From contig NZ_FKIF01000006.1 of the NCBI RefSeq assembly GCF_900078705.1, positions 620,001-684,000 on the forward strand: a DNA stretch of 64,000 nucleotides, given 5' to 3'. The position numbers were made by a program, and so were the translations under genes. Below are positions 9,562 through 18,966 of the stretch, piece by piece. The first letter of the stretch is position 1. Each line of letters begins with the position of its first letter. The notes under the pieces were generated by a model, which worked only from the letters and a program-made list of their open reading frames with translations, was not told where the DNA came from and made no database searches. Origin of the DNA: Bordetella ansorpii (GTDB taxonomy: Bacteria > Pseudomonadota > Gammaproteobacteria > Burkholderiales > Burkholderiaceae_B).

Positions 9562-9628
9562 CGGTGCACCTCCGTGCCGTAGGCACTCCGGTATTCGCCC
9601 TTGAGGCGGCTCGGCGGGCTCGGCGGGC

Positions 9629-10336
9629 TCATGAGTCCCTGGGTTCCTCGCTCAAGCGCCAGCCGGTGCCGTGCACGGTCTCGATGCCGTCGAAGCCGGC
9701 CTCGGCCAGCGCACGGCGCAACAGGTGCATCTGGCTGCGCAGGGCATAGGTGGACGGCGGCTCGTCGCCCCACAGGGCGTCTTCCAGTTCGGTGCGCTGC
9801 ACCACCCGGCCCGGATCGCGCAGCAGGATCTCGACGATGGCCACCGACTTGCGGGCCAGGTGCACCGGCTTGCCGTGCACGCTGACCACGCGCGTGCGGC
9901 CGTCCATCTGCAGGGGGCCGAAGGTGCGCAGGGCATTGACCATGCCGCCCCGCGAACGCTGGATCAGGGCCAGCAGGCGCGCCTCGACCTCCGCCAGCGC
10001 GAAGGGCTTGGTCAGATAATCGTCGACGCCATGCGCAAACCCGGCCAGCTTGTCGTCCAGCGTATCGCGGGCCGTCAGCATCAGCACGGGCACGGCGGAA
10101 CGCAGCTCGTTGCGCAGCGCGTGCAGCACGGCGTAGCCGTCCATGGCTGGCAGGCCGATGTCCAGCACCACGGCGTCGAAGGTCTGCCGTTTCAGCATGG
10201 CCAGCGCGGTGCGGCCGTCATAGGCGGCATCGCTGACGAAACCTTTCACCTCTAGGTACGAGAACAGGTTGCCGGCGATGGTGAGATCGTCCTCGACGAT
10301 CAGGACCCGGTGGTTCCGGCTTTGCGTGTCGGCCAT
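9629..10336 (-). CDS. OmpR-family response regulator
   Basis: A 235-residue two-component regulator. The receiver domain (residues 9-120) shows the acidic pair ED, the phospho-acceptor Asp59 in VVLDIGLP, the Thr of MLTARD and the Lys of LTKPF; a winged-helix DNA-binding domain follows (about 135-230, ending GTGWRL). Its partner kinase is the next gene. The start lies only 10 bases after the stop of the FAD-linked oxidase, so all three are very probably one transcript. Confidence 0.95.
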   Translation of the reverse strand: MADTQSRNHRVLIVEDDLTIAGNLFSYLEVKGFVSDAAYDGRTALAMLKRQTFDAVVLDIGLPAMDGYAVLHALRNELRSAVPVLMLTARDTLDDKLAGFAHGVDDYLTKPFALAEVEARLLALIQRSRGGMVNALRTFGPLQMDGRTRVVSVHGKPVHLARKSVAIVEILLRDPGRVVQRTELEDALWGDEPPSTYALRSQMHLLRRALAEAGFDGIETVHGTGWRLSEEPRDS

Positions 10337-10346
10337 GGGCGGCTTC

Positions 10347-11762
10347 CTAGGATTGCAGGACCTTGCCCGGGTTGAACAGCCCGTTCGGATCGAGCGCCTG
10401 CTTGATGCGCTTCATCAAGGCCAGTTCGACCGCGCTCTTGTAGCGCGGCAGTTCATCCCGCTTCAGCTGCCCCACGCCATGCTCGGCGCTGATCGAGCCG
10501 CCGTGCGCCATGACGCTGGCATGCACCACGTCGTAGATGCGCGGCTGCAGGGCCAGCAGCTCGGCTTCGGTCTGACCCGGCGCGCGCGCCACGTTGTAAT
10601 GCAGGTTGCCGTCGCCAAGATGGCCGAAGATGACGTGGCGCACCTCAGGGAACTCGGCCTGCAGCAGGGCGTTGGTCTTGGCGACGAAGCCGGCGATGGC
10701 CGAGATCGGGATGGACACGTCGTGTTTCACGGCCTTGCCCAGCTCCGCCTCGGCCAACGGGATGCTTTCGCGCAGATGCCACAGGGCATGGCTTTGCGCC
10801 AGGTTGGCGGCAATCGCGGCATCGGTGACCAGCCCCTGCTCGATGGCGGCGGACAGCACCGCTTCGAAGCGATCCCGCGCATGGACCTCGCTTTCGCTGT
10901 CGGACAGTTCCAGCAGCGCGAACCACGGAGACCGGGCGGATTCGCCTTCGAACGGCAGGCGCTGCTGCGGGAACAGCTTCACCACGCCCTGCAGGCAATC
11001 GCCCGCCATCAGCTCGAAACCCGTCAGCGAGGCCCCGAAACCGGCGCGGGCGCGCGACAGCAGTTCGACGGCCTCGGACACCCCCGCCAGGGTCAGCAGC
11101 GCGGTGCAGGTGGCGACCGGACGCGGATACAGCTTCAGGGTGGCGGCGGTGATGACGCCCAGGGTGCCTTCGCTGCCCACGTACAGATCGCGCAGGTCGT
11201 AACCGGTATTGTCCTTGCGCAGGCCGCGCAGGCCGTTCCAGATCTCGCCTTCGGCGGTGACGACCTCCAGGCCCAGGGCCAGTTCGCGCGCGTTGCCATA
11301 GCGCAGCACCTGGGTGCCGCCGGCATTGGTGGCCAGGTTGCCGCCGATGGTGCAACTGCCCTGCGCCGCCAGGCTGAGCGGGAACAGCCGCCCGGCGGCC
11401 TCGGCCGCCTCTTGCACCGCCTGCAGCACGCAGCCGGCCTCGACCGTGATGGTGTCGTTGTCGGTGTCGATGGCGCGCACGCGGTTCAGGCGCGCCGTGG
11501 ACAGCACCACCGCGCGGCCGGACTCGTCGGGCGTGGCGCCGCCGCACAGGCCGGTATTGCCCCCTTGCGGCACCAGCGGCACGCCATGCCGGGCGCAGGC
11601 GCGCACCACGCCGGCCACCTCCTCGGTGGAGCCGGGACGCACCACGGCCAGGGCAGCGCCCTGGTAGCGGCGGCGCCAGTCCAGCAGATAGGGGGCGGCA
11701 TCCTCGCCTTGCAGCACGTGATCCGGGCCCAGCAGGGATTGCAGTTCGGAAAGCAGCGTCAT
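10347..11762 (-). CDS. FAD-linked 2-hydroxyacid dehydrogenase (D-lactate/glycolate oxidase GlcD family)
   Basis: A 471-residue flavoprotein with an N-terminal PCMH-type FAD-binding domain (VPQGGNTGLCGGATPDESG, about residues 60-80; GGNLATNAGGTQVLRYG further on) and a C-terminal FAD-oxidase cap with the metal/substrate motif HLGDGNLHYN. Relatives oxidise D-lactate, D-2-hydroxyglutarate or glycolate and pass electrons to quinone. It heads an operon with a two-component pair, so the kinase may sense the substrate or its redox consequence. ATG 11762 is used because the upstream extension is not protein-like. Confidence 0.88.
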   Translation of the reverse strand: MTLLSELQSLLGPDHVLQGEDAAPYLLDWRRRYQGAALAVVRPGSTEEVAGVVRACARHGVPLVPQGGNTGLCGGATPDESGRAVVLSTARLNRVRAIDTDNDTITVEAGCVLQAVQEAAEAAGRLFPLSLAAQGSCTIGGNLATNAGGTQVLRYGNARELALGLEVVTAEGEIWNGLRGLRKDNTGYDLRDLYVGSEGTLGVITAATLKLYPRPVATCTALLTLAGVSEAVELLSRARAGFGASLTGFELMAGDCLQGVVKLFPQQRLPFEGESARSPWFALLELSDSESEVHARDRFEAVLSAAIEQGLVTDAAIAANLAQSHALWHLRESIPLAEAELGKAVKHDVSIPISAIAGFVAKTNALLQAEFPEVRHVIFGHLGDGNLHYNVARAPGQTEAELLALQPRIYDVVHASVMAHGGSISAEHGVGQLKRDELPRYKSAVELALMKRIKQALDPNGLFNPGKVLQS

Positions 11763-12000
11763 GGCGGCACACTCGCAGGGGGCCGGCGGCCCAAAAGTAC
11801 GGGAATGCGGCTTATTGTAGGGGGGTCCGGCCGGGCGCGTCCCACCCTGCGCAGCGCTCGTGGACTGACCACCCTGGATACGACTGCAACGCCCGGTAAT
11901 TTTCGCGCCGTATCCTGCGCGCCCAAATCGTAGATAATCGGCGTCTGTAACGGCCCAAGGCGGCCGGATTCCGTCCCATCCCATAGCAACGAGGCATTCC

Positions 12001-13386
12001 GTGAGCGATCAGGCGCAGTTCCCTGCTTCCGTATTCAAGGCGTACGACATCAGGGGCACCGTTCCTGACCTCATCGACCCCGCCTTCGCCCGCGGCCTGG
12101 GCCTGGCCCTGGCCGCCCGCGCCCGCAAGGCCGGCATCGCCGCCGTGGTGGTGGGCCGTGACGGCCGCCTCAGCAGCCCGTCCCTGTCCGCGGCGCTGGT
12201 CGACGGCCTGTGCGCCGGCGGCGTCGATGCCCTGGACATCGGCCAGGTGCCGACCCCGCTGGTGTACTACGCGGCCTATACCCAGGGCACCGGCACCGGC
12301 GTGGCCATCACCGGCAGCCACAATCCGCCCAAGTACAACGGCTTCAAGATGATGCTGGGCGGCAAGGCCCTGTACGGCGACGAGGTGCAAAGCCTGCGCG
12401 CCGAGATGCAGCAGGCCCAGCCAGCCGCCACGCGCGGCGCGCACCGCCTGCTGGACCTGATTCCCGAATACGTGCAGCGCGTCGTGTCCGACGCCAAGCT
12501 GGCGCGTCCCATGAAGATCGCGGTGGACTGCGGCAACGGCGTGGCCGGCGCGGTGGCGCCGCAACTGCTGCGCCAGCTGGGCTGCGACATCGACGAACTG
12601 TATTGCGACGTCGATGGCAACTTCCCCAACCACCATCCCGATCCGGCCGACCCGCACAACCTCGAAGACCTGATCGAGCACGTTGCCAACAGCGACTGCG
12701 AGATCGGCCTGGCCTTCGACGGCGACGGCGACCGCCTGGGCGTGGTCACCAAGTCGGGGCAGATCATCTGGCCCGACCGCCAGTTGATCCTGCTGGCGCG
12801 CGACGTGCTCGCGCGCGTGCCGGGCGGCACCATCATCTATGACGTGAAGTGCAGCCGCCACGTCGGCCTGGCGGTCGAAGCCGCCGGCGGCGTGCCGCTG
12901 ATGTGGCAGACCGGCCACTCGCTGGTCAAGGCCAAGCTGGCCGAGACGGGCGCCCCGCTGGCCGGGGAAATGAGCGGCCACATCTTCTTCAAGGAACGCT
13001 GGTACGGCTTCGACGACGGCATCTACACCGCCGCGCGCCTGCTGGAAATCCTGTCGCGCGGCGCCGACCCCTCGCAGGAACTGGAAGCGCTGCCGCAGGC
13101 CCTGTCCACGCCGGAACTGAAGATCGAAATGGAGGAAGGCCAGCCGCACGCACTGATCCGCGAACTTCAGGCGCAGGGCACGTTCGACGGCACCACCCGC
13201 GTGGTCACCATCGACGGCGTGCGCGCCGAGTACCCGGACGGCTTCGGCCTGGCGCGCGCCTCCAACACCACCCCCGTCGTGGTGCTGCGCTTCGAGGCCG
13301 ACGACCAGGCCGCGCTGACGCGCATCCAGGAAAACTTCCGCCGCGAACTGCTCAAGCTCGCCCCGCAAGCCCGCCTGCCCTTCTGA
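12001..13386 (+). CDS. algC: Phosphomannomutase / phosphoglucomutase
   Basis: A 461-residue phosphohexomutase of the AlgC type, interconverting hexose 6- and 1-phosphates for sugar-nucleotide synthesis. The phosphoserine loop is TGSHNPP with Ser106, the Mg loop DGDGD begins at residue 240, the sugar-binding loop is GEMSGH, and the C-terminal phosphate-binding loop is RASNTTP. Length is close to Pseudomonas AlgC (463). The start is GTG at 12001, beginning MSDQAQFP. It is followed by pgi after 28 bases; both feed the sugar-nucleotide pool that the polysaccharide operon uses. Confidence 0.93.
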   Translation: MSDQAQFPASVFKAYDIRGTVPDLIDPAFARGLGLALAARARKAGIAAVVVGRDGRLSSPSLSAALVDGLCAGGVDALDIGQVPTPLVYYAAYTQGTGTGVAITGSHNPPKYNGFKMMLGGKALYGDEVQSLRAEMQQAQPAATRGAHRLLDLIPEYVQRVVSDAKLARPMKIAVDCGNGVAGAVAPQLLRQLGCDIDELYCDVDGNFPNHHPDPADPHNLEDLIEHVANSDCEIGLAFDGDGDRLGVVTKSGQIIWPDRQLILLARDVLARVPGGTIIYDVKCSRHVGLAVEAAGGVPLMWQTGHSLVKAKLAETGAPLAGEMSGHIFFKERWYGFDDGIYTAARLLEILSRGADPSQELEALPQALSTPELKIEMEEGQPHALIRELQAQGTFDGTTRVVTIDGVRAEYPDGFGLARASNTTPVVVLRFEADDQAALTRIQENFRRELLKLAPQARLPF

Positions 13387-13414
13387 CGTCCCACGCTACC
13401 TAGGCCACCGCAAG

Positions 13415-14980
13415 ATGCCCACCTCCCTGTCCTCGAGTCCGGCCTGGCTGGACTTCGTCCAGGCCGTCCACGCCGCGCCTCGCGACGGACATCACCTGCG
13501 CATCCTGCCTGCCGGCGGACTGCAGGTCGACCTGACGGCCCAGGCGCAATCGCCCGCCCTGGACAGGGCGGGCGCCGCGCTGCTCGCGCAGCAAGGCTTC
13601 GACACCGCCCGGCAGGGCCTGTTCGCGGGCGCGCACGTCAACTGGACCGAAGACCGCCCGGCCTGGCATACCGCGTTGCGAGCCGCGCAGCCGCCGGCCC
13701 CGGTGGCCGAGACCGTGCTGGCCGAACGCCGGCGCCTGCGCGACTTCATCGCCCAGGCCGATGCCGGCCAGGCATGGCGCCAGGTGCTGCACCTGGGCAT
13801 CGGCGGCAGCGACTGGGGCCCGCGCCTGGCCATCCAGTCGCTGCGGCACACCGGCTTGAAGCGCGACGTGCGCTTCGCCTCCAACGTCGACGCGCACGAC
13901 ATCGAATCGACCCTGGCGTCGATGGATCCACGGCAGACGCTGATCATCATCGCGTCCAAGTCGTTCACCACCACGGAACCCCTGGCCAACCTGGCCGTGG
14001 CCGTGCAATGGCTGCGCGACGCGGGCGTGGCCGAACCCATGCGCCAGGTCGTGGCGATCACCGCCAACGTGGCGGGCGCGCGCAAGGCAGGCCTTGCCGA
14101 CGCCCACATCTTTCCGTTCTGGGATTGGGTGGGCGGACGCTATTCGCTGTGGTCGTCCATCAGCCTGCCGGTGGCGCTGGGCCTGGGCTGCGAAGCGATC
14201 GAGCAACTGCTGGCCGGGGCCGAGGCCATGGACCAGCACTTCCTGAATGCTCCCCTGGCCGAGAACGCCCCCGTGCAGATGGCGCTGTCGGGCATCGCCA
14301 ACCGCAACGTGCTGGAATACGGCTCACTGGCCATCCTGCCGTACGACTCGCGGTTGGCGCACCTGGTGCCGTGGGCCCAGCAGCTGGAAATGGAATCGCT
14401 GGGCAAGGTGGCCACCGCCGACGGCACGCCGGTCGGCATGGACACCGGCCCCGTCGTGTGGGGCATGACGGGCACCGACTGCCAGCACACGTTCTTCCAG
14501 TGGCTGCACCAGGATGCCAAGGGCGCCCCCGTGGACTTCGTGGTCTGCCTGCATGCCGATCACGACCATGCGCAGAACCATCGCATCCTGGTGGCGAACT
14601 GCCTGGCGCAACGGGCCGCCATGCTCAGCGGCAAGCCGTTCGAGGAAGCCCTGCGGGAAAGCCTGGCAACCGATGTCGATCCGGCGCGGGCCGCCGTGCT
14701 GGCCCGCCACCGCGTCCACCCCGGCGGCCGCCCCTCCACGCTGATCGTGCTGCCGCGCCTGACGCCGCACGCGCTGGGCTCGCTGCTGGCGCTGTACGAA
14801 CACAAGGTATTCACGCAGGGCGTGCTTTGGGGCATCAATCCGTTCGATCAATGGGGCGTCGAGTTCGGCAAGAAACTGGCGCAGCGCATCGTGCACGAGC
14901 TGGACACCGAGGGCGGCGGCGCCGACGGCTGGCAGGATGCCTCGACGCGGCACTGGATCCGTTCGCTGGCAGGCACATAA
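13415..14980 (+). CDS. pgi: Glucose-6-phosphate isomerase
   Basis: A 521-residue isomerase linking glucose 6-phosphate and fructose 6-phosphate. Two SIS subdomains are present, with LHLGIGGSDWGP for phosphate binding, SKSFTTTEP, VGGRYSLWSSISLP containing the catalytic region, GPVVWGMTGTDCQHTFFQ and the C-terminal catalytic Lys region (VEFGKKLA). It is slightly shorter than the Escherichia coli enzyme (549). It is probably co-transcribed with the phosphohexomutase 28 bases upstream and ends before a very strong hairpin. Confidence 0.96.
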   Translation: MPTSLSSSPAWLDFVQAVHAAPRDGHHLRILPAGGLQVDLTAQAQSPALDRAGAALLAQQGFDTARQGLFAGAHVNWTEDRPAWHTALRAAQPPAPVAETVLAERRRLRDFIAQADAGQAWRQVLHLGIGGSDWGPRLAIQSLRHTGLKRDVRFASNVDAHDIESTLASMDPRQTLIIIASKSFTTTEPLANLAVAVQWLRDAGVAEPMRQVVAITANVAGARKAGLADAHIFPFWDWVGGRYSLWSSISLPVALGLGCEAIEQLLAGAEAMDQHFLNAPLAENAPVQMALSGIANRNVLEYGSLAILPYDSRLAHLVPWAQQLEMESLGKVATADGTPVGMDTGPVVWGMTGTDCQHTFFQWLHQDAKGAPVDFVVCLHADHDHAQNHRILVANCLAQRAAMLSGKPFEEALRESLATDVDPARAAVLARHRVHPGGRPSTLIVLPRLTPHALGSLLALYEHKVFTQGVLWGINPFDQWGVEFGKKLAQRIVHELDTEGGGADGWQDASTRHWIRSLAGT

Positions 14981-15016
14981 GGGGCGCCACGCCAGGGGCA
15001 GCCAGCCTTCGCTGCG

Positions 15017-15058
15017 GGAAAAGGACAAGGGCCACGTCAGTGGCCCTTGTCCTTTTCC
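15017..15058. terminator. Strong bidirectional terminator
   Basis: A perfect 19-bp stem (15017-15035 with 15040-15058) around a GTCA tetraloop. The stem is flanked by A-rich and T-rich ends (AAAA on the left arm, TTTTCC on the right), so it can stop both the pgi transcript and the opposite polysaccharide transcript. Confidence 0.85.
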
Positions 15059-15076
15059 AAGCTGCCGCCCGCGGCG

Positions 15077-15505
15077 CTACGGCAACGGATGCGCGCCCTG
15101 CTTCGCCTGCTCCTTGGCGACCTGCCTGCCGACGAGCCACATGAAGAACAGGATGACGGCCACGTCGACCAGGGTCAGGAACCCGATCACGGCCAGGAAG
15201 GCGCCCAGGTTCACCGTGGCGCCTTCCAATCCCGCCTGCTGGAATGCCAGCAACGAACCGGCGACCTGCAACACCACGTCGATGGCCGTCATGCCGATCA
15301 GCGCCTGGATTTTTTCCCGGTGGGTGAAGTACCGGCCGTTGTGCTTGGCGAAACTCTGGCACGCCGCCATGACGGCCGTCAGCAGGGCCACCACGCGCAC
15401 CGCCGTCATGCTGCCCAGTTGCAGCAGCAACAGAATGATCGTGACGCCGAACAGCAGCCCGAGATAAACCAGGGTGAAACGCAGCAGAAACTTGGGAATG
15501 GACAT
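15077..15505 (-). CDS. Small four-helix inner-membrane protein (ABZJ_00895-like)
   Basis: 142 residues with four hydrophobic helices (about residues 5-27, 31-50, 68-90 and 103-128) and a short charged tail. The sequence resembles the ABZJ_00895 family of uncharacterised membrane proteins often found beside surface-polysaccharide genes; I make that match from memory of the pattern. ATG 15505 is chosen because GAAGAG lies just upstream and the helix starts at once. It is the last gene of the polysaccharide operon, 25 bases after a glycosyltransferase, so a role in envelope or glycan export is an inference. Confidence 0.6.
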   Translation of the reverse strand: MSIPKFLLRFTLVYLGLLFGVTIILLLLQLGSMTAVRVVALLTAVMAACQSFAKHNGRYFTHREKIQALIGMTAIDVVLQVAGSLLAFQQAGLEGATVNLGAFLAVIGFLTLVDVAVILFFMWLVGRQVAKEQAKQGAHPLP

Positions 15506-15530
15506 ATGGCTCTTCGAAAAAGAGGGCTGA

Positions 15531-16691
15531 CTAGCGCCGGCCTGCCGCCCGCAGCGCATCGTACACCTCGAGATGACGCCGGTTCACGTCTTCCACGTCG
15601 AATTCGCGCTGCGCCAGTTCACGGCCGGCGCGGCCCATGCGCTGGCGCAGCGCATCATCGGTTGCCAGCCGGGCGATGGCCGCGGCCAGCGCGGCCGAAT
15701 CCCGGGCCGGCACCAGCAGGCCCGTTTCGCCGGGCGTGATCGCATCCCGGCAGCCCGGCACGTCCGTGGTGACGACCGCCCGCCCGCAGGCAGCCGCCTC
15801 CAGCAGCGACTTGGGCAGGCCTTCGCGGTAGGAAGGCAGCACTGCAATATGGCTGGCCGCCGTCAACGCGGCCACGTCGGCGCGCTCGCCCAGCACCTCG
15901 ACCGCGCCGTCCTCGCGCCAGCGCGCCACGTCGGCCTCGGTCGCGGACGTGGGATTGCCCGGATCGATGCCGCCCGCCAGCCGCATGCGCACGTCCAGGC
16001 CCTGCGCGCGCAACAGGCGCGCCGCCTCGACGAACTCGGCGACACCCTTGTCGCGCAGCAGGCGCGCCACCATCAGCGCGACCACCGGCCTGGGCGGCTC
16101 GGGCGTGGCCGGCCATTCGGCCAGATCGACGCCCGACCCGCGGATCAGCACGTCCTGTCCGTCGCGTAGCGCGCCCAGGCGGCGCAGCGTGTCGCGGTCG
16201 GCGCTGTTCTGGAAAATGACCCGGCTGTTGCGGTGGCCCAGCGCAAGGCGGTACATCACGCCGACCACGCCACGCACCAGCTTCGCCTTCAGGCCATCCG
16301 AAAGAAAGATGAAGCCCAGCCCCGAGATGGCGGCCACCATGCCGGGCACGCCCGCCAGGCGCGCGGCGATGCCGCCGTACAGCACGGGCTTGATGGTGAC
16401 CAGGTGCACCACGTCGGGACGCAGGCGGCGGAACAGCCGAAGCAGCGCCCACATCGAACCCAACTCCTGCAAGGGCTGCTTGCCGCTGCGCGTCAGCGGA
16501 ATGGCGTGATGCGTCATGCCCCGCGCCACGATGTCGGCCACGGCCGGGCCATCCATGGTGGCCACGTGCACGTCCCAGCCGGCGGCCTGCGCGGCCAGCG
16601 CGGGCCACAAGCGATGCGACAGGAAGAAGGCGGGGTTGTTCACGACGAACAGCAGGCGCCGCCGAGTCGTTTCCGGGCTGGGCGTGCTCAT
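15531..16691 (-). CDS. GT4-family glycosyltransferase (PglA/CapM-like)
   Basis: A 386-residue retaining glycosyltransferase with two Rossmann domains. The N-terminal VVNNPAFFLSHRL and the AISGLGFIF segment are typical of the PglA/CapM group, which adds HexNAc or a related sugar to an undecaprenyl-linked acceptor on the cytoplasmic face. The nucleotide-sugar EX7E motif is EGLPKSLLE near residue 310. It overlaps the preceding glycosyltransferase gene by four bases (ATGA), so the two are translationally coupled. Donor and linkage cannot be assigned. Confidence 0.88.
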   Translation of the reverse strand: MSTPSPETTRRRLLFVVNNPAFFLSHRLWPALAAQAAGWDVHVATMDGPAVADIVARGMTHHAIPLTRSGKQPLQELGSMWALLRLFRRLRPDVVHLVTIKPVLYGGIAARLAGVPGMVAAISGLGFIFLSDGLKAKLVRGVVGVMYRLALGHRNSRVIFQNSADRDTLRRLGALRDGQDVLIRGSGVDLAEWPATPEPPRPVVALMVARLLRDKGVAEFVEAARLLRAQGLDVRMRLAGGIDPGNPTSATEADVARWREDGAVEVLGERADVAALTAASHIAVLPSYREGLPKSLLEAAACGRAVVTTDVPGCRDAITPGETGLLVPARDSAALAAAIARLATDDALRQRMGRAGRELAQREFDVEDVNRRHLEVYDALRAAGRR

Positions 16692-17854
16692 CGTGCCTCT
16701 CCTTCTTCTGAAATTCGGCGCCAGACCTCGACGTAGGCATCCACCATGCGCTGCAGGTCGAACTTCTCCAGCACCCGCTGGCGGCCGGCCTGCCCCACGG
16801 CATCGCGGCCACGCGTGGCCAGCTGGGCCAGCACGGCCCCGATGGCGTCGGCCAGCGCCGCCGGCTGCTCGGGCGGCGCCACGGGCCCCGTATCGCCCAG
16901 GATGTAGGCGGCGTCCCCCACGTCGGTCACCACGCAGGGCGTGCCGCAGGCCATGGCCTCGGCCACCACATTGGGAAATCCCTCCGCGCAGCTGGACAAT
17001 ACGTGCATGTCCAGCGCGTTCATCACGGCGGGCACGTCGTCGCTGGGACCGGCCAGCAGCACGCGGCCCCGCAGGCCCTCGGCATCGATCAGGGCGGCCA
17101 GTTCGGTATTGCTGGTGGCCATGCCACGCCCGACCAGCACGCACTGCAGGCCCTGGTCGCGGCCTTCGCGCACCAGGTGGCCGATCGCCTGCAGCAGGTT
17201 GCGGTGGTCCTTCAACGGATCCCAGCGCGCCACGCAGCCGGCCAGCGGCACGTCGGGCGCCACGCGCCACAGCGCGCGCATGCGTTCCCGGGCCTCGGCG
17301 TCCGGCGTGAAGCGGGCCAGGTCGTAGCCGTTGGAGATCACCATCAGGCGGTCGGCCCGATAGCCCAGCTCGCGATGGCGCTCGGCGGAATCCTGGGCGG
17401 CGCACACGATGGCCTTGGGCACGCGGCCCGACAGCAGCGCGCACAGCTTCAGCACCAGCCGCGCCGAACGGCTGCTGCGCTCGAGGTGTGCGCCGGAATT
17501 GCGGATCCCCCAGGACACGGCCCGGATGCCGGCCAGCCTCGCCGCCACGCCGCCGATCAGGTCGGCGTGATACATCCAGGTCTGCACGACCCGCGGCCGG
17601 ACCTGCTTCATCAAGGCATGCAGGGCCCGCAGCCCCGCCAGGGACACCCGGCCACGCGGCATGTCCAGCGTATGCACCTCTATCCCCGCGGTCCGCAGGC
17701 GCGCGCCGTAGAGGCCCTCGTCGGTCAGCGACACCACGACGTGGCGCACCGGCTGCACGGGATGCACGGCCAGGCGGAACAGCACGGCTTCGGCGCCGCC
17801 CTGCCCCAGGCCGGTGATGACGTGCAGGATGGTGGGACGGCCGATGACGCTCAT
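16688..17854 (-). CDS. GT4-family glycosyltransferase
   Basis: 388 residues with the GT-B fold. The N-terminal GLGQGGAEAVLFRLA loop and the C-terminal EX7E motif EGFPNVVAEA (about residue 300) are clear. It sits in the middle of a chain of genes joined by four-base ATGA overlaps (17851-17854 and 16688-16691). In this operon it should add one sugar of the lipid-linked repeat unit; specificity is unknown. Confidence 0.88.
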   Translation of the reverse strand: MSVIGRPTILHVITGLGQGGAEAVLFRLAVHPVQPVRHVVVSLTDEGLYGARLRTAGIEVHTLDMPRGRVSLAGLRALHALMKQVRPRVVQTWMYHADLIGGVAARLAGIRAVSWGIRNSGAHLERSSRSARLVLKLCALLSGRVPKAIVCAAQDSAERHRELGYRADRLMVISNGYDLARFTPDAEARERMRALWRVAPDVPLAGCVARWDPLKDHRNLLQAIGHLVREGRDQGLQCVLVGRGMATSNTELAALIDAEGLRGRVLLAGPSDDVPAVMNALDMHVLSSCAEGFPNVVAEAMACGTPCVVTDVGDAAYILGDTGPVAPPEQPAALADAIGAVLAQLATRGRDAVGQAGRQRVLEKFDLQRMVDAYVEVWRRISEEGEAR

Positions 17855-18966
17855 CCCTGCCCCCGCACGTCGGCGAACAGGCGGTCCCAGTCGGCCAGCA
17901 CGGCCGGCAGGGAATAACGGCCGCGCACCGACTGCGCGGCGCGCGCGCCCAGCTCGACGCGCCGCGCCGGATCGTCCATCAGGGCCTGGATGGCGTTGCG
18001 CAGGCCGGCCCGGTCGCCCAGGGGCACCAGCAGCGCGTCCTGGCCTTCCCGGGTGATTTCACGAGGACCGCTGGGGCAGTCGTAGGTGACGCAGGGCATG
18101 CCCAGCGACATCGCTTCCAGCAATACGTTCGGGAAGCCTTCGACCGAGGAGCTCATCACGAAGGCATGCGCCATGCGCATCTCTTCCCAGGGGGTTTCGG
18201 TACGGCCGGGCATGAAGACGCGGCCTTGCAGGCCGGCCTGCGCCACCTGGGCTTCCAGGGCCTCGCGCTGCGGGCCATCGCCCCACAGCCACAGGTCCCA
18301 GTCGGGATGCGAAGGCGCCAGTCCGGCGAACGCGGCGATCAGGTGGTCGAACTGTTTCTCGGGCACCATGCGGCCCATGCCGGCCAGCCGCTTGCGTCCG
18401 GCGGCCTGGTCGACGGGCACCAGCGGCGCATCGGCCAGGTCGGATGGCAAGGGATTGGCAATGACCGCCAGGCGGCGGATGCCCGGCACCATGCGCGCGA
18501 AGGGCTCGACGGTGGCAGCCGCCTGCACCGTGACCATGTCCGCGCGCGGATACAGCAGGCGGCGCAGCGCCGACAGGCCACGGCCGGCCGCGGCGGCCAC
18601 CACGGGATTGGTGCGCTCGCACACGATGACCGGCGCCTCCTGGCCACGCGTGGCCAGGATCGCCGCGATGTTCACATTGGTGAGGAAGGACACGACCACG
18701 TCCGGCTTCATCTCGCGGACCATGGCGCGCAAGGCCGCCAGGCGGCGCACGGCGGCCAGCGGACCGCCGGCGCGCGTGCCGGCGCGGTCGGCCAGCCAGT
18801 GCAGTTGCACGTCGTCGGACAAGGGATAGAAGCAGGTGCCCTTCGATGAATAGGTGGGCACCAGGATGGCCGTGTCGCCGCGCGCCGCCCACGCGTTGAC
18901 CAGAGTGGCGGCCACCCGTTCGGCGCCGCCGGCATGCATGGAACTCACCAGCAGCATGATCCTCAT
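17851..18966 (-). CDS. GT4-family glycosyltransferase (PglH/PglJ-like)
   Basis: 371 residues. It begins MRIMLLVSSMHAGGAERVA, a start shared with GalNAc transferases of the PglH/PglJ type. The acceptor half continues with TYSSKGTCFYPL, and the donor half has EGFPNVLLEAMSLG and CPSGPREI. It resembles the other glycosyltransferase of this operon at 20927-22093 (shared GGAERVAA and GPREI.REG.D motifs), so the two probably arose by duplication. It overlaps the AsnB-type gene and the next transferase by four bases each. Confidence 0.88.
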   Translation of the reverse strand: MRIMLLVSSMHAGGAERVAATLVNAWAARGDTAILVPTYSSKGTCFYPLSDDVQLHWLADRAGTRAGGPLAAVRRLAALRAMVREMKPDVVVSFLTNVNIAAILATRGQEAPVIVCERTNPVVAAAAGRGLSALRRLLYPRADMVTVQAAATVEPFARMVPGIRRLAVIANPLPSDLADAPLVPVDQAAGRKRLAGMGRMVPEKQFDHLIAAFAGLAPSHPDWDLWLWGDGPQREALEAQVAQAGLQGRVFMPGRTETPWEEMRMAHAFVMSSSVEGFPNVLLEAMSLGMPCVTYDCPSGPREITREGQDALLVPLGDRAGLRNAIQALMDDPARRVELGARAAQSVRGRYSLPAVLADWDRLFADVRGQG

